Source: Burkholderiales bacterium
GTDB lineage: Bacteria > Pseudomonadota > Gammaproteobacteria > Burkholderiales > Ga0077523
NCBI GenBank assembly: GCA_019747905.1
Contig: JAIEQG010000034.1
Location: 62,001-126,000 of the forward strand
Direction: 5' to 3'
DNA: 64,000 nt
Positions 15,045 through 25,765 of this stretch are shown here, one piece after another (position 1 is the stretch's first letter; each line of letters opens with the position of its first letter). The notes beneath the pieces were generated by a model. The model was not told the DNA's origin. It searched no databases and saw only the letters and a list, made by a program, of their open reading frames with translations. The position numbers and the translations under genes were made by a program.

Positions 15045-15815
15045 CTACCGGACTATGCCGCGTGTCGTCCGTTCGAGGAACTCAGCCATCACCCCGACTT
15101 CCGGACACTCGGCAACCTGCCCGGCGAGCGCGGCGCGCGCTTCGTCGAGCGTGAGACCCGATCGATACAGCGTCTTGTATGCTCGGCGGATGCCGGCGAT
15201 CGCCTCGGCGCTGAAGCCGCGGCGCTTGAGTCCTTCGGCGTTGATGCCATGGGCCTTGGCGGTATCACCCTGCGCCATCACGTAGGGCGGCAGGTCGTGC
15301 ACCAGCACGGTCGCGATGGCCGTCATCGCGTGGGCCCCGATGCGGCAGAACTGATGCGCCCCGGTGAAGCCGGCGAGGATCGCCCAGTCGCCCACGTGCA
15401 CATGCCCCGCGAGCTGGGTGCAGTTGGCCATGATGACGTGGTCACCCACCACGCAGTCGTGGGCTACGTGCACATAGGCCATGATCCAGTTGTCGTTGCC
15501 GACCCGGGTCACGCCGGCGTCCTGCACGGTGCCGCAATTCAAGGTGCAGAACTCGCGGATCGTGTTGCGATCGCCGATGGTGAGGCCGGTCGGTTCGCCC
15601 GCGTACTTCTTGTCCTGGGGTTCGTCACCCACGGACGTGAACTGGAAGATGCGGTTGTCGCGCCCGATCGTCGTATGGCCGGTCACCACGGCGTGGGCGC
15701 CGATCGATGTGCCCGCCCCGATGACCACATGTTCGCCGATCACCGCATAGGGGCCCACCGACACGCCCGGACCGAGCTCGGCGGCGGGATGCACGATGGC
15801 AGTAGGGTGAATCAT
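15045..15815 (-). CDS. lpxA: UDP-N-acetylglucosamine acyltransferase
   Basis: A 256-residue left-handed beta-helix trimeric acyltransferase performing the first step of lipid A synthesis. Hexapeptide repeats (I/V-G-x4) run through the first two-thirds. The start at 15815 forms an ATGA overlap with the fabZ stop and gives the normal [11 protein letters not shown]-terminus; the 12 codons upstream belong to fabZ. The catalytic His in [10 protein letters not shown] and the helical C-terminal domain are intact. Confidence 0.96.
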   Translation of the reverse strand: MIHPTAIVHPAAELGPGVSVGPYAVIGEHVVIGAGTSIGAHAVVTGHTTIGRDNRIFQFTSVGDEPQDKKYAGEPTGLTIGDRNTIREFCTLNCGTVQDAGVTRVGNDNWIMAYVHVAHDCVVGDHVIMANCTQLAGHVHVGDWAILAGFTGAHQFCRIGAHAMTAIATVLVHDLPPYVMAQGDTAKAHGINAEGLKRRGFSAEAIAGIRRAYKTLYRSGLTLDEARAALAGQVAECPEVGVMAEFLERTTRGIVR

Positions 15816-16273
15816 GAGCGGACGATGGAAGAGATGTCCCTCATGGTGCACATCAGCCCGGCCTCGGCAACCAGTACGCCGTCCACCTTGGCCTCGGCGT
15901 TGAACTTCCAGATGCCGCGCAGCTGCCGCTCCAGGCGCGCGGTCAGGATGAGCTGGTCGCCCGCCCCCACCGGCTTCTTGAACCGGGCGTTGTCGATGCC
16001 GACGAAGTAGTACACCGAGTTCTCGTCGGCCTTCGAGTCCACCGTCTTGAACGACAGGATGGCTGCAGCCTGTGCCAGCGCCTCGACTATCAGCACCCCC
16101 GGCATGACCTTGTAGTGGGGGAAGTGGCCGGCGAAGAACGGCTCGTTGATGGTCACGTTCTTGAGCGCCGTGATCTCCTTGCCCGGTTCGCAGGACAGCA
16201 CCCGATCGACCAGCAGGAAGGGATACCGGTGCGGCAGATACTGCAGGATCTGATGGATTTCCATCGCGTTCAC
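15812..16273 (-). CDS. fabZ: 3-hydroxyacyl-ACP dehydratase FabZ
   Basis: A hotdog-fold dehydratase of type II fatty acid synthesis, 153 residues from the GTG at 16273. That GTG overlaps the lpxD stop (GTGA) and has AAGGGAAA at a good distance. An ATG at 16264 would give 150 residues and has a poorer ribosome site. The active-site His is in [10 protein letters not shown] and the catalytic Glu in [12 protein letters not shown]. Placement between lpxD and lpxA is the standard one and links fatty acid and lipid A supply. Confidence 0.95.
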   Translation of the reverse strand: MNAMEIHQILQYLPHRYPFLLVDRVLSCEPGKEITALKNVTINEPFFAGHFPHYKVMPGVLIVEALAQAAAILSFKTVDSKADENSVYYFVGIDNARFKKPVGAGDQLILTARLERQLRGIWKFNAEAKVDGVLVAEAGLMCTMRDISSIVRS

Positions 16274-17319
16274 TTGGCTTTCCCTTCGAGCGCCTCGAGC
16301 CTTGCCTTGAGTTCCTGCACGGTGCGGCCGAGTTCGTGCAGGCGGTTGAACTGTGCGAGGTTCTTCATCCATTCGCGGTGCGGCAGACTGGGAAAGAAAC
16401 CATCGTAGATACCCGGTTCGGTGATGCTCTTGCGCACCATCGTACCGGCTCCGACGATCGCGTGGTCGCAGATTTCGATATGGCCGTGGATCATGGCGGC
16501 TCCGCCAATGCGGCACTGCCGGCCAATGCGGGCCGAGCCCGCGATGCCGGCGCAGGCGGCGATGGCGGTATGCGCACCGACGACGACGTTGTGCGCGATC
16601 TGGATCAGGTTGTCCATCTTGACGCCGTCCTCGATCACGGTGTCGCCCAGCGCTCCGCGATCCACCGTGGTGTTGGCACCGATCTCGACGTCGTCCCCGA
16701 GGATCGCCCGCCCCACCTGCGGCACCTTGATCCAGCGGCCATCCTCCTCGGCGATGCCGAAGCCGTCACCGCCGATCACGACACCGGAATGCAGGATGCC
16801 TCGCGCACCGACGCGGCAACCCGGATAGACGACGACGTTGGCATGGAGCCGCGTATCCGCGCCGATGGATGCGTCAGTCCCGATGGCGCACCCGGCACCG
16901 ATCACGGCGCGCTCGCCGATCGTGGCGCCGGCGCCCACCGTCACGCAAGGACCGATCGACGCGCTCGCCGCCACGCTCGCCCGGGGATCGACCACGGCCG
17001 TAGCGTGAATGCCCGGCTCGACCGGCGCCGCCGGATTGAGCAAAGCCGAGGCGCGCGCGAGATAGGCGTACGGGTTGGTGCTGACTATACGCGGCCGCTC
17101 GGTGCTGTCGCGGTCGGCCGTGCCGAGAATGACCGCGGCCGCCCGCGTCCCCTCCAGCAGTCGGCGGTACTTACCGCCGGTCAGGAAGGACAGATCCTCC
17201 GGACCCGCCTGGTCCAGGGGGGCCACCTGCCGGACCGAGATGTGCGGCGGACCGATGAGTTCCCCGCCGAGGCGGGCGACAATCTGTTCGAGGGTATAGG
17301 GCGGATGCGCAGCGTTCAT
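16270..17319 (-). CDS. lpxD: UDP-3-O-(3-hydroxyacyl)glucosamine N-acyltransferase
   Basis: A 349-residue left-handed beta-helix enzyme, the third acylation step of lipid A. The N-terminal uridine-binding domain (about 1-100), a long hexapeptide-repeat helix (about 110-290) with the [10 protein letters not shown] catalytic-His segment, and a C-terminal helical tail can be followed. I chose the ATG at 17319 ([21 protein letters not shown]) because family proteins start there; a GTG at 17349 is possible and closer to a purine-rich site. It follows skp by about 33 bp. Confidence 0.94.
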   Translation of the reverse strand: MNAAHPPYTLEQIVARLGGELIGPPHISVRQVAPLDQAGPEDLSFLTGGKYRRLLEGTRAAAVILGTADRDSTERPRIVSTNPYAYLARASALLNPAAPVEPGIHATAVVDPRASVAASASIGPCVTVGAGATIGERAVIGAGCAIGTDASIGADTRLHANVVVYPGCRVGARGILHSGVVIGGDGFGIAEEDGRWIKVPQVGRAILGDDVEIGANTTVDRGALGDTVIEDGVKMDNLIQIAHNVVVGAHTAIAACAGIAGSARIGRQCRIGGAAMIHGHIEICDHAIVGAGTMVRKSITEPGIYDGFFPSLPHREWMKNLAQFNRLHELGRTVQELKARLEALEGKAK

Positions 17320-17352
17320 GTGGGTACCGGCGGCCGCCCCTTCAAGCACCGA

Positions 17353-17862
17353 TCACTTGTCGGTGAGCGCCTTCAGGACCTTTTCGGTAATGTCGATGCG
17401 CGGGCTGCGAAACACGGCCTCCTGCAGGATCAGATCGAACTTCTCGGCTTCGGCGATCTGCTGCACGACCTTGTTCGCCCGCTCGATGATCTGCTGGAAT
17501 TCCTCGTTGCGTCGCAGGTTGAGCTCTTCGCGGAATTCGCGCTGCAGCCGCTGCAGGTCGCGGTTCAAACGCCCGAGTTCGCCTTCCTTGGTGCGCCGGT
17601 CGCTCTCCGACATGGTGACGCTTTCCTTCTCGAGCACCGCCTGCAGTTCGCGCGCCTGCTTGGCGAGCTTCTCGATCTCCTGGCCGCGCGCCTGGAACTC
17701 CTTCTCGAGCTTCTTGTTGGCCTTCACCGCGGGCGGCGAGTCCTTGAGGATGCGCTCGATCGACACGAAACCGATCTTGATGTCCTTCAGATCGCCCGCC
17801 TGGGCGAACGCGAGCGCCGGCATCAGCGCGAGGGCGAAGAACAGCGGGGCAAGCAATTTCAC
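17353..17862 (-). CDS. skp: Periplasmic chaperone Skp/OmpH
   Basis: A 169-residue chaperone that carries unfolded outer-membrane proteins to the BAM complex. The start is the GTG at 17862: GGAG lies 9 bases upstream and the product begins with a clean signal peptide (MKLLAPLFFALALMPALAFA). A longer frame exists upstream without a ribosome site. The mature part starts with the family IGFVSIERIL and continues as a long, charged helix-forming region (about 45-130), the tentacles of the trimer. It lies between bamA and lpxD, as is usual. Confidence 0.93.
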   Translation of the reverse strand: MKLLAPLFFALALMPALAFAQAGDLKDIKIGFVSIERILKDSPPAVKANKKLEKEFQARGQEIEKLAKQARELQAVLEKESVTMSESDRRTKEGELGRLNRDLQRLQREFREELNLRRNEEFQQIIERANKVVQQIAEAEKFDLILQEAVFRSPRIDITEKVLKALTDK

Positions 17863-17926
17863 TGTGGTGGTCTCCGTAGTGCTCATCCCGGCGTCGGGCC
17901 GTCGAATCGACACCACCGCCGGGTCG

Positions 17927-20194
17927 TCAGAAAATGGTACCGAGGGTGAACTGGATGCGCTGCAGGCGGTCGCCTTCCTTGGAACGGATCGGGAAGCCGA
18001 AACTCAGCTTGAGCGGACCCACCGGCGAGAACCAGTTGAGCGACAGACCCACCGAGTAGCGCAGGAATTCGCTGCTGTACGTATTATCCACCATACCGGC
18101 GTCGAAGAAAGTCGACAGTCTCAGGCTGTTGTCCTTGCCGGCCCCGGGAAACGGAAAGTAGTACTCGATGTTGCCCAGCAGCAGCCGCGGCCCGCCGGTC
18201 GAGAAGCCGAACTCGTCGCGCGGGCCCAGCGAGAAAGTCGCGTAGCCGCGCACGCTGTTCACGCCGCCCGCGTAGTAGTTCTTGTAGAACGGCAACGGCA
18301 GGTCCCCCATGCCGTCGGCGTAGCCGATCTCGCCACCGATCTGAAGGGTGGTATTGCGCGTCACCGGGATGTAGTGCTGCGCCTTGTAGCCGAGCTTGTA
18401 GTAGCGCAGATCGCCGCCCGGCAGCCCGGATTCGAGAGTGACCCGCTGCAAGGTGCCGCGGGTCGGCGCGATGGTGCTGTCGCGACCGTCGCGAGCCCAG
18501 CCGACCGTCCCGATGATGCCGAGGTTGGTCGACCCGAAGGTGTTCACGAAATCCTTGATGCGCTGGGCACTGTTGGAGAAGGTCTGGATCTCGGTGTTCT
18601 CGAGCGCGAGGCCATAGTTGACGGTGTCCAGTTCCGAGATCGGCACCCCGAAGCGCACGCCACCGCCGTCGGTGTTGGTGATGTAGCTCGACGAGCGCAG
18701 CACCGTCGGGTTGAACCGCCGCGAGTACAGGTCGAAGCCGCGGCTGACGCCGTCGTCGGTCCAGTACGGGTTGGTGTAGGACAGGGCCAGGATGCGGTTG
18801 ATGCGGCCGGTCTGCAACGACAACGACAAGGCATTGCCGGTGCCGAACGCGTTCTGCTGCGAGATGGAGCCCGACAGGATGATCCGCTCCGCGCTCGACA
18901 CGCCGGCGCCGAACGTGACGCTGCCCGTGGGGCGCTCCTTCACGTTCATGTTGACGTCGACCTGGTCGTTGGTGCCGGGCACCGCCGGGTTGTCGATGTT
19001 CACCTCGGTGAAGTAGCCCAGGCGATCGGCGCGCACCTTCGACCGGTTGATCTTCTCCTGCGAGAACCAGGCGCCTTCCATCTGCCGGAACTCGCGGCGG
19101 ATCACCTCGTCCTTGGTGTTCTGGTTGCCGCTGATGTTGATGCGGCGGACGTACACGCGCCGACCCGGGTCCACGTACAGCGTGAACGCGACTTCGCGCT
19201 TCTCGCGATTGACGTCCGGTACGGCATTGACCTGTGCGAACGCGTACCCGTCGTTGCCGAGCCGATCGGTGATGAGCTTGGTGGACTCGGTCAGGCGTTC
19301 GCGCGAGAAGACGTCGCCGGCCCGCACCTTGACGAGGCGGCGGATCTCGGTCTCCGGCAGCAGCAGATCGCCAGCGAGGCGCACGTCGGTCACCTTGTAC
19401 TTTTCGCCCTCGGTCACGTTGATGGTGATGAACACCTCGCGCTTGTCCGGGCTGATCGCGACCTGGGTCGAATCGATGGTGAACTCGAGATAGCCCTGGT
19501 TCAGGTAGAACGAACGCAGCGTCTCGAGGTCGGCCGAGAGCTTCTGCTTCGAGTACTGGTCGTTCTTGGTGTACCACGTCATCATCCCCGGCGTGCGCAG
19601 CACGATGAGGTCGAGCAGTTCCTTGTCCTTGAAGCGCTTGTTGCCGACGATGTTGACGCCGCGGATCTTCGCGACTTCGCCCTCGGCGATGTTGAAGTTG
19701 ATCGCGACCCGGTTGCGCTCCAGCGGGTTGACCGTGGTCTGCACGTCCACGCCGTACTTGCCGCGCGCGATGTACTGGTTCTTCAGGTCCTGCTTGGCGC
19801 GCTCCAGGATCGAGCGGTCGAAGATGCGGCCTTCCTGCAGGCCGGCCTGCCGCATGATCTCCAGCAGCTTCTTCTTGTCGAACTCCTTCGAACCGCGCAC
19901 GTCGATGGAGGCGATGGCGGGCCGCTCCTGCACCGCGATGACGAGTACGCCGTCCTCGGCTTCGATCTGCACGTCCTTGAAGAAGCCGGTCTGGAACAGC
20001 AGGCGGATCGACTGCGTGGCCTTCTCGTCCGTCATCTGGTCGCCGACCTTGACGGGGAGATAGCTGAATACGGTACCGGCGTCGGTGCGCTGAATGCCTT
20101 CGACGCGGATGTCGCGGATCTGGAAGGGTTCGAAGCCTTGGGCGGTCGGTGCGTAAGCGAGGGCGATCAGTACCGCGATAAGAGAACGCTTCAT
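17927..20194 (-). CDS. bamA: Outer membrane protein assembly factor BamA
   Basis: A 755-residue outer-membrane insertase. A signal peptide (1-20, ending TAQG) is followed by five POTRA repeats (to about 420; the first opens FQIRDIRVEGIQRTDAGTVF). The C-terminal 16-strand barrel ends in the outer-membrane signature with terminal Phe (IQFTLGTIF). The conserved VRGY lid motif (NSVRGYATFSLGPRDEF) is present. It lies 3 bp after rseP and upstream of skp, within the rseP-bamA-skp-lpxD order. Confidence 0.97.
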   Translation of the reverse strand: MKRSLIAVLIALAYAPTAQGFEPFQIRDIRVEGIQRTDAGTVFSYLPVKVGDQMTDEKATQSIRLLFQTGFFKDVQIEAEDGVLVIAVQERPAIASIDVRGSKEFDKKKLLEIMRQAGLQEGRIFDRSILERAKQDLKNQYIARGKYGVDVQTTVNPLERNRVAINFNIAEGEVAKIRGVNIVGNKRFKDKELLDLIVLRTPGMMTWYTKNDQYSKQKLSADLETLRSFYLNQGYLEFTIDSTQVAISPDKREVFITINVTEGEKYKVTDVRLAGDLLLPETEIRRLVKVRAGDVFSRERLTESTKLITDRLGNDGYAFAQVNAVPDVNREKREVAFTLYVDPGRRVYVRRINISGNQNTKDEVIRREFRQMEGAWFSQEKINRSKVRADRLGYFTEVNIDNPAVPGTNDQVDVNMNVKERPTGSVTFGAGVSSAERIILSGSISQQNAFGTGNALSLSLQTGRINRILALSYTNPYWTDDGVSRGFDLYSRRFNPTVLRSSSYITNTDGGGVRFGVPISELDTVNYGLALENTEIQTFSNSAQRIKDFVNTFGSTNLGIIGTVGWARDGRDSTIAPTRGTLQRVTLESGLPGGDLRYYKLGYKAQHYIPVTRNTTLQIGGEIGYADGMGDLPLPFYKNYYAGGVNSVRGYATFSLGPRDEFGFSTGGPRLLLGNIEYYFPFPGAGKDNSLRLSTFFDAGMVDNTYSSEFLRYSVGLSLNWFSPVGPLKLSFGFPIRSKEGDRLQRIQFTLGTIF

Positions 20195-20197
20195 CCG

Positions 20198-21556
20198 CTA
20201 GGAGCCGCCGACCAGGCGGTTGATGTCGTTGTAGATGGCGAACGCCATGAGGCCGAACAGCACGATCATCCCCACCCGCTGCCCCATTTCGAGCGTTCGC
20301 TCCGACACCGGACTACCCTTGAGGATCTCCGCGAAATAGTACATCAAGTGTCCACCATCCAATAACGGAACCGGCAGCAGGTTGAGGACGCCCAGGCTGA
20401 TGGAAATCACGGCGAGGAACTGGAGGTAGTAGATCCAACCGAGCTGCGCCGACTGGCCGGCATAGTCCGCGATCGTGAGCGGACCGCTCAGATTCTTCGG
20501 CGATACCCGGCCGAAGATCATCTCCCACAGCATCTGCAGCGTGAACACCGACTTGTCGAGGGTCTCGCGCGCGGCGGCGCCGATCGCCTCGAGCGGCGCC
20601 ACGCCGCCCCGGATGGTGTAGCGCTGCAGCCCCGACGGACCGTCGATCGGCCCCACGCCGATGCGACCGATGGTCTTGCCCGCCTCGTCCTTCGCTGCAG
20701 GGGTCACCGTGATATCGAGGTCTTCCGCGCCGCGGACCACCTGCAGCACGACGGCCACACCCGGCTTTTCGCGAATGACGGAGACGAAATCGCTCCAGCG
20801 TGCGACCGCCGCGTCGTCGATGCCGACGATCTGATCGCCCGCGCGCAACCCGGCGCGATCCGCCACGCTGCCCGGTTCCACCATGCCGATGATTGCCGGC
20901 TGGTAACGACCGAGGCCGATCGCCCGCAGGAAGTCGGCATCGAGGTCGTCGGCGTCGAGGCCGCCGAGGTCGAGCGTACGCTGTGCCTTGGCACCCGCAT
21001 CGTCCTCCACCTCCACCGTGACCGAATCGCGCTTGATGGCGTGCTTCAGCAGTTGCCAGCGCACGTCCTGCCAGGTGTCGACGCGCGCAGTGCCGACGCG
21101 AGTGATGATGTCGCCCGTTTCGAAGCGCGCGGCTGCCGCCGCCGAACCCGCGGGCGGCGCGTCCACCACCGGACGCAGGCCGGGCATGCCGTGAACGAAG
21201 AGCACCCAGTACAGCGCGATCGCCAGCAGGAAATTCGCGATGGGCCCGGCGGCGACGATGGCGCTGCGGCGCCACACGTTCTGCCGGTTGAAGGCACGAT
21301 GCAGTTCTGAGGGTGCGACCGCGGCCTCACGCTCGTCCAGCATCTTCACGTAGCCGCCCAGCGGAAAGGCACCGATCGCCCACTCGGTGCCGTCGCGCCC
21401 GAGCTTGCGCTGCCAGATCGGGGCGCCGAAGCCCACCGAGAAGCGCAGGACCTTGACGCCGCAGAGCCGGGCGACGAGGTAGTGCCCGAGTTCGTGGAAC
21501 ACGATCAGCAGCCCGAGGGCCACCACGAAGGCGATTGCGGTCGAAACGATGTTCAT
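20198..21556 (-). CDS. rseP: Site-2 membrane protease RseP
   Basis: A 452-residue intramembrane zinc protease that cleaves anti-sigma-E and remnant signal peptides. The start at 21556 has AGGGGAG 8 bases upstream. The HELGH zinc motif is at residues 21-25 in the first helix and the third ligand motif LLPVPLLDGGH near the C-terminus. Between them lie two PDZ domains; the second includes MVEPGSVADRAGLRAGDQIV. It belongs to the dxr-rseP-bamA run. No rpoE/rseA pair is in this window. Confidence 0.96.
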   Translation of the reverse strand: MNIVSTAIAFVVALGLLIVFHELGHYLVARLCGVKVLRFSVGFGAPIWQRKLGRDGTEWAIGAFPLGGYVKMLDEREAAVAPSELHRAFNRQNVWRRSAIVAAGPIANFLLAIALYWVLFVHGMPGLRPVVDAPPAGSAAAAARFETGDIITRVGTARVDTWQDVRWQLLKHAIKRDSVTVEVEDDAGAKAQRTLDLGGLDADDLDADFLRAIGLGRYQPAIIGMVEPGSVADRAGLRAGDQIVGIDDAAVARWSDFVSVIREKPGVAVVLQVVRGAEDLDITVTPAAKDEAGKTIGRIGVGPIDGPSGLQRYTIRGGVAPLEAIGAAARETLDKSVFTLQMLWEMIFGRVSPKNLSGPLTIADYAGQSAQLGWIYYLQFLAVISISLGVLNLLPVPLLDGGHLMYYFAEILKGSPVSERTLEMGQRVGMIVLFGLMAFAIYNDINRLVGGS

Positions 21557-21570
21557 GGGTTCACTCCCCT

Positions 21571-22785
21571 TCAACCGCCGGCGCGCGCCGCCGGGGCGGC
21601 GCGCACGGCGTTGTTCTTGTCTAGCCAGGCCGCTGCGGCACGCCGGGCGCCCGCATCGACCTCGAGGACATCATCGAGGTCATGGACAGCGGCCGACGGC
21701 GTTCGTGCGAGCACCGCTTCGACCAGCGCCGGGATGCGGTCGAAACCGAGACCGCCATCCAGAAACCGCGCCACCGCAACTTCGTTAGCGGCATTGAGGG
21801 CCACCGGGGCGGCACCGCCCTGCTCGAGGGCACGGTAGGCGAGCCCGACGCACGGGAAACGTTCGGGATCCGGCGCCTCGAAACTGAGTGCCGCCACCGC
21901 GGCGAGTTCCAGTCGCGTGGACCCCGACTCGATGCGCTCCGGAAAAGCCAGCGCATGGGCGATCGGGGTGCGCATGTCGGGATTGCCGAGTTGCGCGATG
22001 ACCGAGCCGTCCACGTACTCGACCATCGAATGCACCACGCTCTGCGGATGGATCACCACTTCGATGGCCGACGGCGGCGCGTTGAACAGCCAATGGGCCT
22101 CGATCACTTCGAGGCCCTTGTTCATCATGGTGGCCGAATCCACCGAGATCTTGCGGCCCATCACCCAGTTCGGATGGGCGCAGGCCTGGTCGGGCGTCAC
22201 GGCCGCAAACTGCTCCAGGGGCAGGGTCCGGAACGGCCCACCGGAGGCGGTAAGGAGGATCCGCCGTACCCCGGCCGCAGGGAGATCGCCCGCGTATCCG
22301 CGCGGCAGCGCCTGGAACACCGCGTTGTGTTCGCTGTCGATGGGCAGCAGCGTGGCACCGCCGCGCCGGACCGCGTCCATGAACACCGCACCGGCCATCA
22401 CCAGCGCCTCCTTGTTGGCGAGCAGGATGCGCTTGCCGGCCGTGGCTGCCGCCAGAGCCGGTCGCAGGCCGGCCGCGCCGACGATCGCCGCCATCACCGA
22501 TTGCGCGCCTTCGGCCGTAGCCACCGCTTCCAATCCGGCACCTCCGGCAACGACCCGGGTGGGGCTGCCCGCCTGCGCCAGCCGCTCGCGCAGGCGGGTG
22601 GCAGCGGTTTCGTCCACGACCGCGGCCAAGTCCGGGCGATGGGCGATGCATTGGTCGAAGAGCACGTCGACCTGCCGCTGGGCCGACAACGCCACCGCAC
22701 GGAAGCGGTCCGGATGCCGGGCGATCACATCGAGCGTATTGCGGCCGATGCTGCCGGTGGAACCGAGGATCGCTACGCCGTGCAT
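21571..22785 (-). CDS. dxr: 1-deoxy-D-xylulose 5-phosphate reductoisomerase
   Basis: A 404-residue NADPH-dependent enzyme of the MEP isoprenoid pathway. The N-terminal Rossmann motif is [16 protein letters not shown], the central metal-binding acidic residues are in LPIDSEHNA, and the ASGGPFR substrate loop is present. It lies 4 bp after cdsA and 14 bp before rseP. Together with uppS two genes upstream, it supplies the undecaprenyl carrier. Confidence 0.96.
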   Translation of the reverse strand: MHGVAILGSTGSIGRNTLDVIARHPDRFRAVALSAQRQVDVLFDQCIAHRPDLAAVVDETAATRLRERLAQAGSPTRVVAGGAGLEAVATAEGAQSVMAAIVGAAGLRPALAAATAGKRILLANKEALVMAGAVFMDAVRRGGATLLPIDSEHNAVFQALPRGYAGDLPAAGVRRILLTASGGPFRTLPLEQFAAVTPDQACAHPNWVMGRKISVDSATMMNKGLEVIEAHWLFNAPPSAIEVVIHPQSVVHSMVEYVDGSVIAQLGNPDMRTPIAHALAFPERIESGSTRLELAAVAALSFEAPDPERFPCVGLAYRALEQGGAAPVALNAANEVAVARFLDGGLGFDRIPALVEAVLARTPSAAVHDLDDVLEVDAGARRAAAAWLDKNNAVRAAPAARAGG

Positions 22786-22789
22786 GCCG

Positions 22790-23614
22790 TCAAGGAGCGA
22801 GGATGGTGATCGCGGCCAGGCCGGCGAGCGGCAGGCTCGCGGTCAGCGCATCGATGCGGTCGAGCACGCCGCCGTGTCCCGGCAGCAGGGTCCCGCTATC
22901 CTTGACGCCGGCCTCGCGCTTCATCCAGGACTCGAACAGATCACCCACGATGCCGAGCGCCGTCATCGCGAAGAACACGCCCACCACCGGCCAGCGCAGC
23001 AATTCGGGCAGCACGGGAATGCGCAAGGCACCCAGCACCATGAAATAGAGGATCACCCCGAGAAAGGCCCCGGCCACTCCTTCCCAGGTCTTGCCCGGGC
23101 TCACCAGCGGTGCGAGCTTGTTGCGGCCGAAGCGCCGTCCGGCGAAGTAGGCTGCCGTGTCGGCGACCCAGATGATCACGAGCAGACTGAGCAGCAGCAC
23201 CGGCTGCAGCTGCAGGCGCGTTGCCGCCAGCCATGCCGGCACCAGCACCCACCAGCCCGCCAAGGCGAGCGCGACCGGATTGCGCAGCCGCCAACGCCAG
23301 GCGATCCAGGGCAGCGCTGCGCCGATCCAGAACGCCACGGCCGCCGCGAAGATCACCAGGTCGAAATTCGCCTGCCACGCCGCACCCGCCTGCTGCATCG
23401 AAATGGTGAAGATCGCGGCACAGCTCGCCCCGATCAAGGCGGTGTAGGCGATGCGCACGACAGTTCCCCAGCCGGACAACCGCCCCCATTCCCACGCACC
23501 GAGCATCGTCACCAATGCGATGAAGGACGACCATGCGGCATTGGGAAACCAGAACAGCGCAGCCAGCGCTACCAGCAACACTACCGCCGCCGTCAGGATG
23601 CGCTGCCGGAGCAT
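22790..23614 (-). CDS. cdsA: Phosphatidate cytidylyltransferase
   Basis: A 274-residue polytopic inner-membrane enzyme making CDP-diacylglycerol from phosphatidate and CTP. About seven to eight membrane helices are visible. The family signature near the C-terminus is complete: [20 protein letters not shown] followed by GVLDRID. It sits between uppS (18 bp) and dxr (4 bp). Confidence 0.95.
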   Translation of the reverse strand: MLRQRILTAAVVLLVALAALFWFPNAAWSSFIALVTMLGAWEWGRLSGWGTVVRIAYTALIGASCAAIFTISMQQAGAAWQANFDLVIFAAAVAFWIGAALPWIAWRWRLRNPVALALAGWWVLVPAWLAATRLQLQPVLLLSLLVIIWVADTAAYFAGRRFGRNKLAPLVSPGKTWEGVAGAFLGVILYFMVLGALRIPVLPELLRWPVVGVFFAMTALGIVGDLFESWMKREAGVKDSGTLLPGHGGVLDRIDALTASLPLAGLAAITILAP

Positions 23615-23632
23615 GGCTCGAGTGGTGCCGGG

Positions 23633-24436
23633 TCAACGGCCCGCTGCGTCCGAAGCGATGCGGCGCGGCGCGATTGCAGCGTCAGCGTGCACCGCCAGCT
23701 GTTCGCTGGTGCGGCCGAAGCGCCGCTCGCGGGTGCGGTAGAACTCGATGGCGCGGCCCAATTCCGCCTCGCCGAAATCCGGCCAGAGCGTGTCGGTGAA
23801 ATACAGCTCGGTGTAGGCGAGATGCCACAGCAGGAAATTGCTCACGCGCTGCTCGCCGCCGGTTCGGATGAACAGATCCGGTTCCGGCGCGAAGCTCATG
23901 GCGAGCCACGGCGCCAGATCCTGTTCGGTGTAGCGCCCGGCTTTCGACGGGTCCGCCGCGCACAGCCGGTTCACCGCCTGCAGGACGTCCCAGCGGCCGC
24001 CGTAGTTCGCGGCGATGGTAAGGGTGAGGCCGTCATTGCCGGCCGTGAGCTTTTCCGCTTCGACGATGAGCCGCGTCAAGCGAGGCTCGAACGCCGACAG
24101 GTCACCCACGATCTTCAACCGGATGCCGTTGTCGTGCAGCCGGGCGACCTCCTGCTCCAGTGCCCGGACGAACAACTGCATCAGGAACGAGACCTCGTCG
24201 GCCGGACGGCGCCAGTTCTCGCTGGAGAACGCGAACAGCGTGAGGTATTCGACGCCGGCCTTGGCGCAGGATCGAACCGCCTCGCGCACCGCCTCCACCC
24301 CGCGCTTGTGACCGGCGACGCGCGGCAGGAACCGCTGCTTCGCCCAACGCCCGTTGCCATCCATGATGACGGCCACGTGCCGCGGGACCGAACCCACGGC
24401 CGGGATGTCGAGTGTCGAACTGGACGGCTTGCTCAA
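23633..24436 (-). CDS. uppS: Undecaprenyl diphosphate synthase (cis-prenyltransferase)
   Basis: A 267-residue enzyme extending farnesyl diphosphate to the C55 carrier lipid for peptidoglycan and [16 protein letters not shown] holds the catalytic Asp26; FSSENWRRP and the C-terminal [18 protein letters not shown] motif are intact. An extra N-terminal segment of about 18 residues precedes the core, and the C-terminal tail is Ala-rich. It lies 5 bp after frr. Confidence 0.96.
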   Translation of the reverse strand: MSKPSSSTLDIPAVGSVPRHVAVIMDGNGRWAKQRFLPRVAGHKRGVEAVREAVRSCAKAGVEYLTLFAFSSENWRRPADEVSFLMQLFVRALEQEVARLHDNGIRLKIVGDLSAFEPRLTRLIVEAEKLTAGNDGLTLTIAANYGGRWDVLQAVNRLCAADPSKAGRYTEQDLAPWLAMSFAPEPDLFIRTGGEQRVSNFLLWHLAYTELYFTDTLWPDFGEAELGRAIEFYRTRERRFGRTSEQLAVHADAAIAPRRIASDAAGR

Positions 24437-24441
24437 GGGCT

Positions 24442-24999
24442 CTATACCGCGAGCAGTTCCGCTTCCTTAGCCGCGAGCGCTTTTTCCACCTCGGCGATGT
24501 AGCGGTCCGTCAGCTTCTGGATCTCGTCCTGGGCACGGCGTTCCTCGTCCTCCGACACCGTCTTGTCCTTCAGCAGCTTCTTCAGGTGATCGTTGCCCTC
24601 GCGGCGCACGTTGCGGATCGCGACACGGGCGTCCTCGGCCTCGCCCTTCACGACCTTGATCAGGTCGCGGCGGCGCTCCTCGGTGAGTGCCGGCATCGGC
24701 ACGCGCACCAGATCGCCCACCGCGGCCGGGTTGAGACCCAGGTCCGATTCTCGTATCGCCTTCTCGATCGCCTGGGCCATCTTCTTCTCGAATGGCGCGA
24801 CGCCTATGGTGCGGGCGTCGATAAGCGTCACGTTGGCCACCTGGTTGATGGGTGTCGGGTTGCCGTAATAGTCGACCTTCACGTGGTCGAGAATCCCGGG
24901 GTGTGCCCGCCCAGTGCGCACCTTGCCGAGATCCGCCTTCAACGTCTCGAGCGACTTCTGCATCTTCTGCTCGGTGGTTTTCTTGACGTCAGCGATCAT
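24442..24999 (-). CDS. frr: Ribosome recycling factor
   Basis: A 185-residue factor that, with EF-G, splits post-termination ribosomes. It is the normal full length, with the family segments [13 protein letters not shown] ([15 protein letters not shown]) near residue 30, [23 protein letters not shown] in the middle and the C-terminal helical [11 protein letters not shown]. It follows pyrH by 31 bp in the conserved tsf-pyrH-frr order. Confidence 0.97.
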   Translation of the reverse strand: MIADVKKTTEQKMQKSLETLKADLGKVRTGRAHPGILDHVKVDYYGNPTPINQVANVTLIDARTIGVAPFEKKMAQAIEKAIRESDLGLNPAAVGDLVRVPMPALTEERRRDLIKVVKGEAEDARVAIRNVRREGNDHLKKLLKDKTVSEDEERRAQDEIQKLTDRYIAEVEKALAAKEAELLAV

Positions 25000-25030
25000 G
25001 CGTCGTCCCCTTGCCCCTCGATTTGCCTAG

Positions 25031-25747
25031 TCACGCGTGTACGCGCGTGCCCTCGTCCTCGCCCAGGACCACCCGTCGCAAGGCCCCGGCCTTGAAGATG
25101 CTGAACACGCATATCGGCAGCTTCTGGTCCCGGCACAGGGTGAGCGCGGTGGCGTCCATCACCTTCAGGTTCTTGACGATGGCCTCGTCGAACGTGAGCT
25201 GCTGGTAGCGCGTGGCCTTGGAGTTGGTCTTCGGATCGTCGGTGTAGACCCCGTCCACCTTGGTCGCCTTCAGCACGATGTCGACATTCATCTCCATGCC
25301 GCGCAATGCCGCCGCGGTATCCGTGGTGAAGAACGGGTTGCCGGTGCCGGCGGCGAAGATCACCACCTTGCCTTCTTCCAGATAGCGGATGGCCTTGCCA
25401 CGGATGTACGGCTCGGCCACCTGCTCGATGTTGAGCGCCGATTGCACGCGGCCGGACAAGCCGACCCGCCGCATCGCGTCCTGCAGCGCCAGGGCATTCA
25501 TGACGGTCGCAAGCATGCCCATGTAGTCGGCCGTGGCACGGTCCATCCCCGCGGCACCGGGTGCGACGCCGCGGAAGATGTTGCCGCCACCGATGACCAC
25601 GCCCACTTCCACGCCCAGGTTCACCACATCCGCGATCTCGCCGCAGATGCGCTCGATCATGGCGCGGTTGATGCCATAGCTGTCCTCGCCCATCAGGGCT
25701 TCGCCGGACAGCTTGAGGAGGATGCGCTTGAAGGCAGCCTGGGGCAT
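25031..25747 (-). CDS. pyrH: UMP kinase
   Basis: A 238-residue bacterial uridylate kinase (amino-acid-kinase fold, hexameric, GTP-activated, UTP-inhibited). [13 protein letters not shown] is at the N-terminus, followed by [11 protein letters not shown] and the DPKTNSKA substrate segment. It lies 18 bp after tsf. It supplies UTP for pyrG, which is encoded further along. Confidence 0.97.
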   Translation of the reverse strand: MPQAAFKRILLKLSGEALMGEDSYGINRAMIERICGEIADVVNLGVEVGVVIGGGNIFRGVAPGAAGMDRATADYMGMLATVMNALALQDAMRRVGLSGRVQSALNIEQVAEPYIRGKAIRYLEEGKVVIFAAGTGNPFFTTDTAAALRGMEMNVDIVLKATKVDGVYTDDPKTNSKATRYQQLTFDEAIVKNLKVMDATALTLCRDQKLPICVFSIFKAGALRRVVLGEDEGTRVHA

Positions 25748-25765
25748 CGGGTCGCGGCGTCGGGT

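Noticed and set aside
17318..20365. A 1015-codon plus-strand open frame antisense to bamA and skp
   Set aside because: High GC at third codon positions leaves antisense frames open; bamA and skp explain the region completely.
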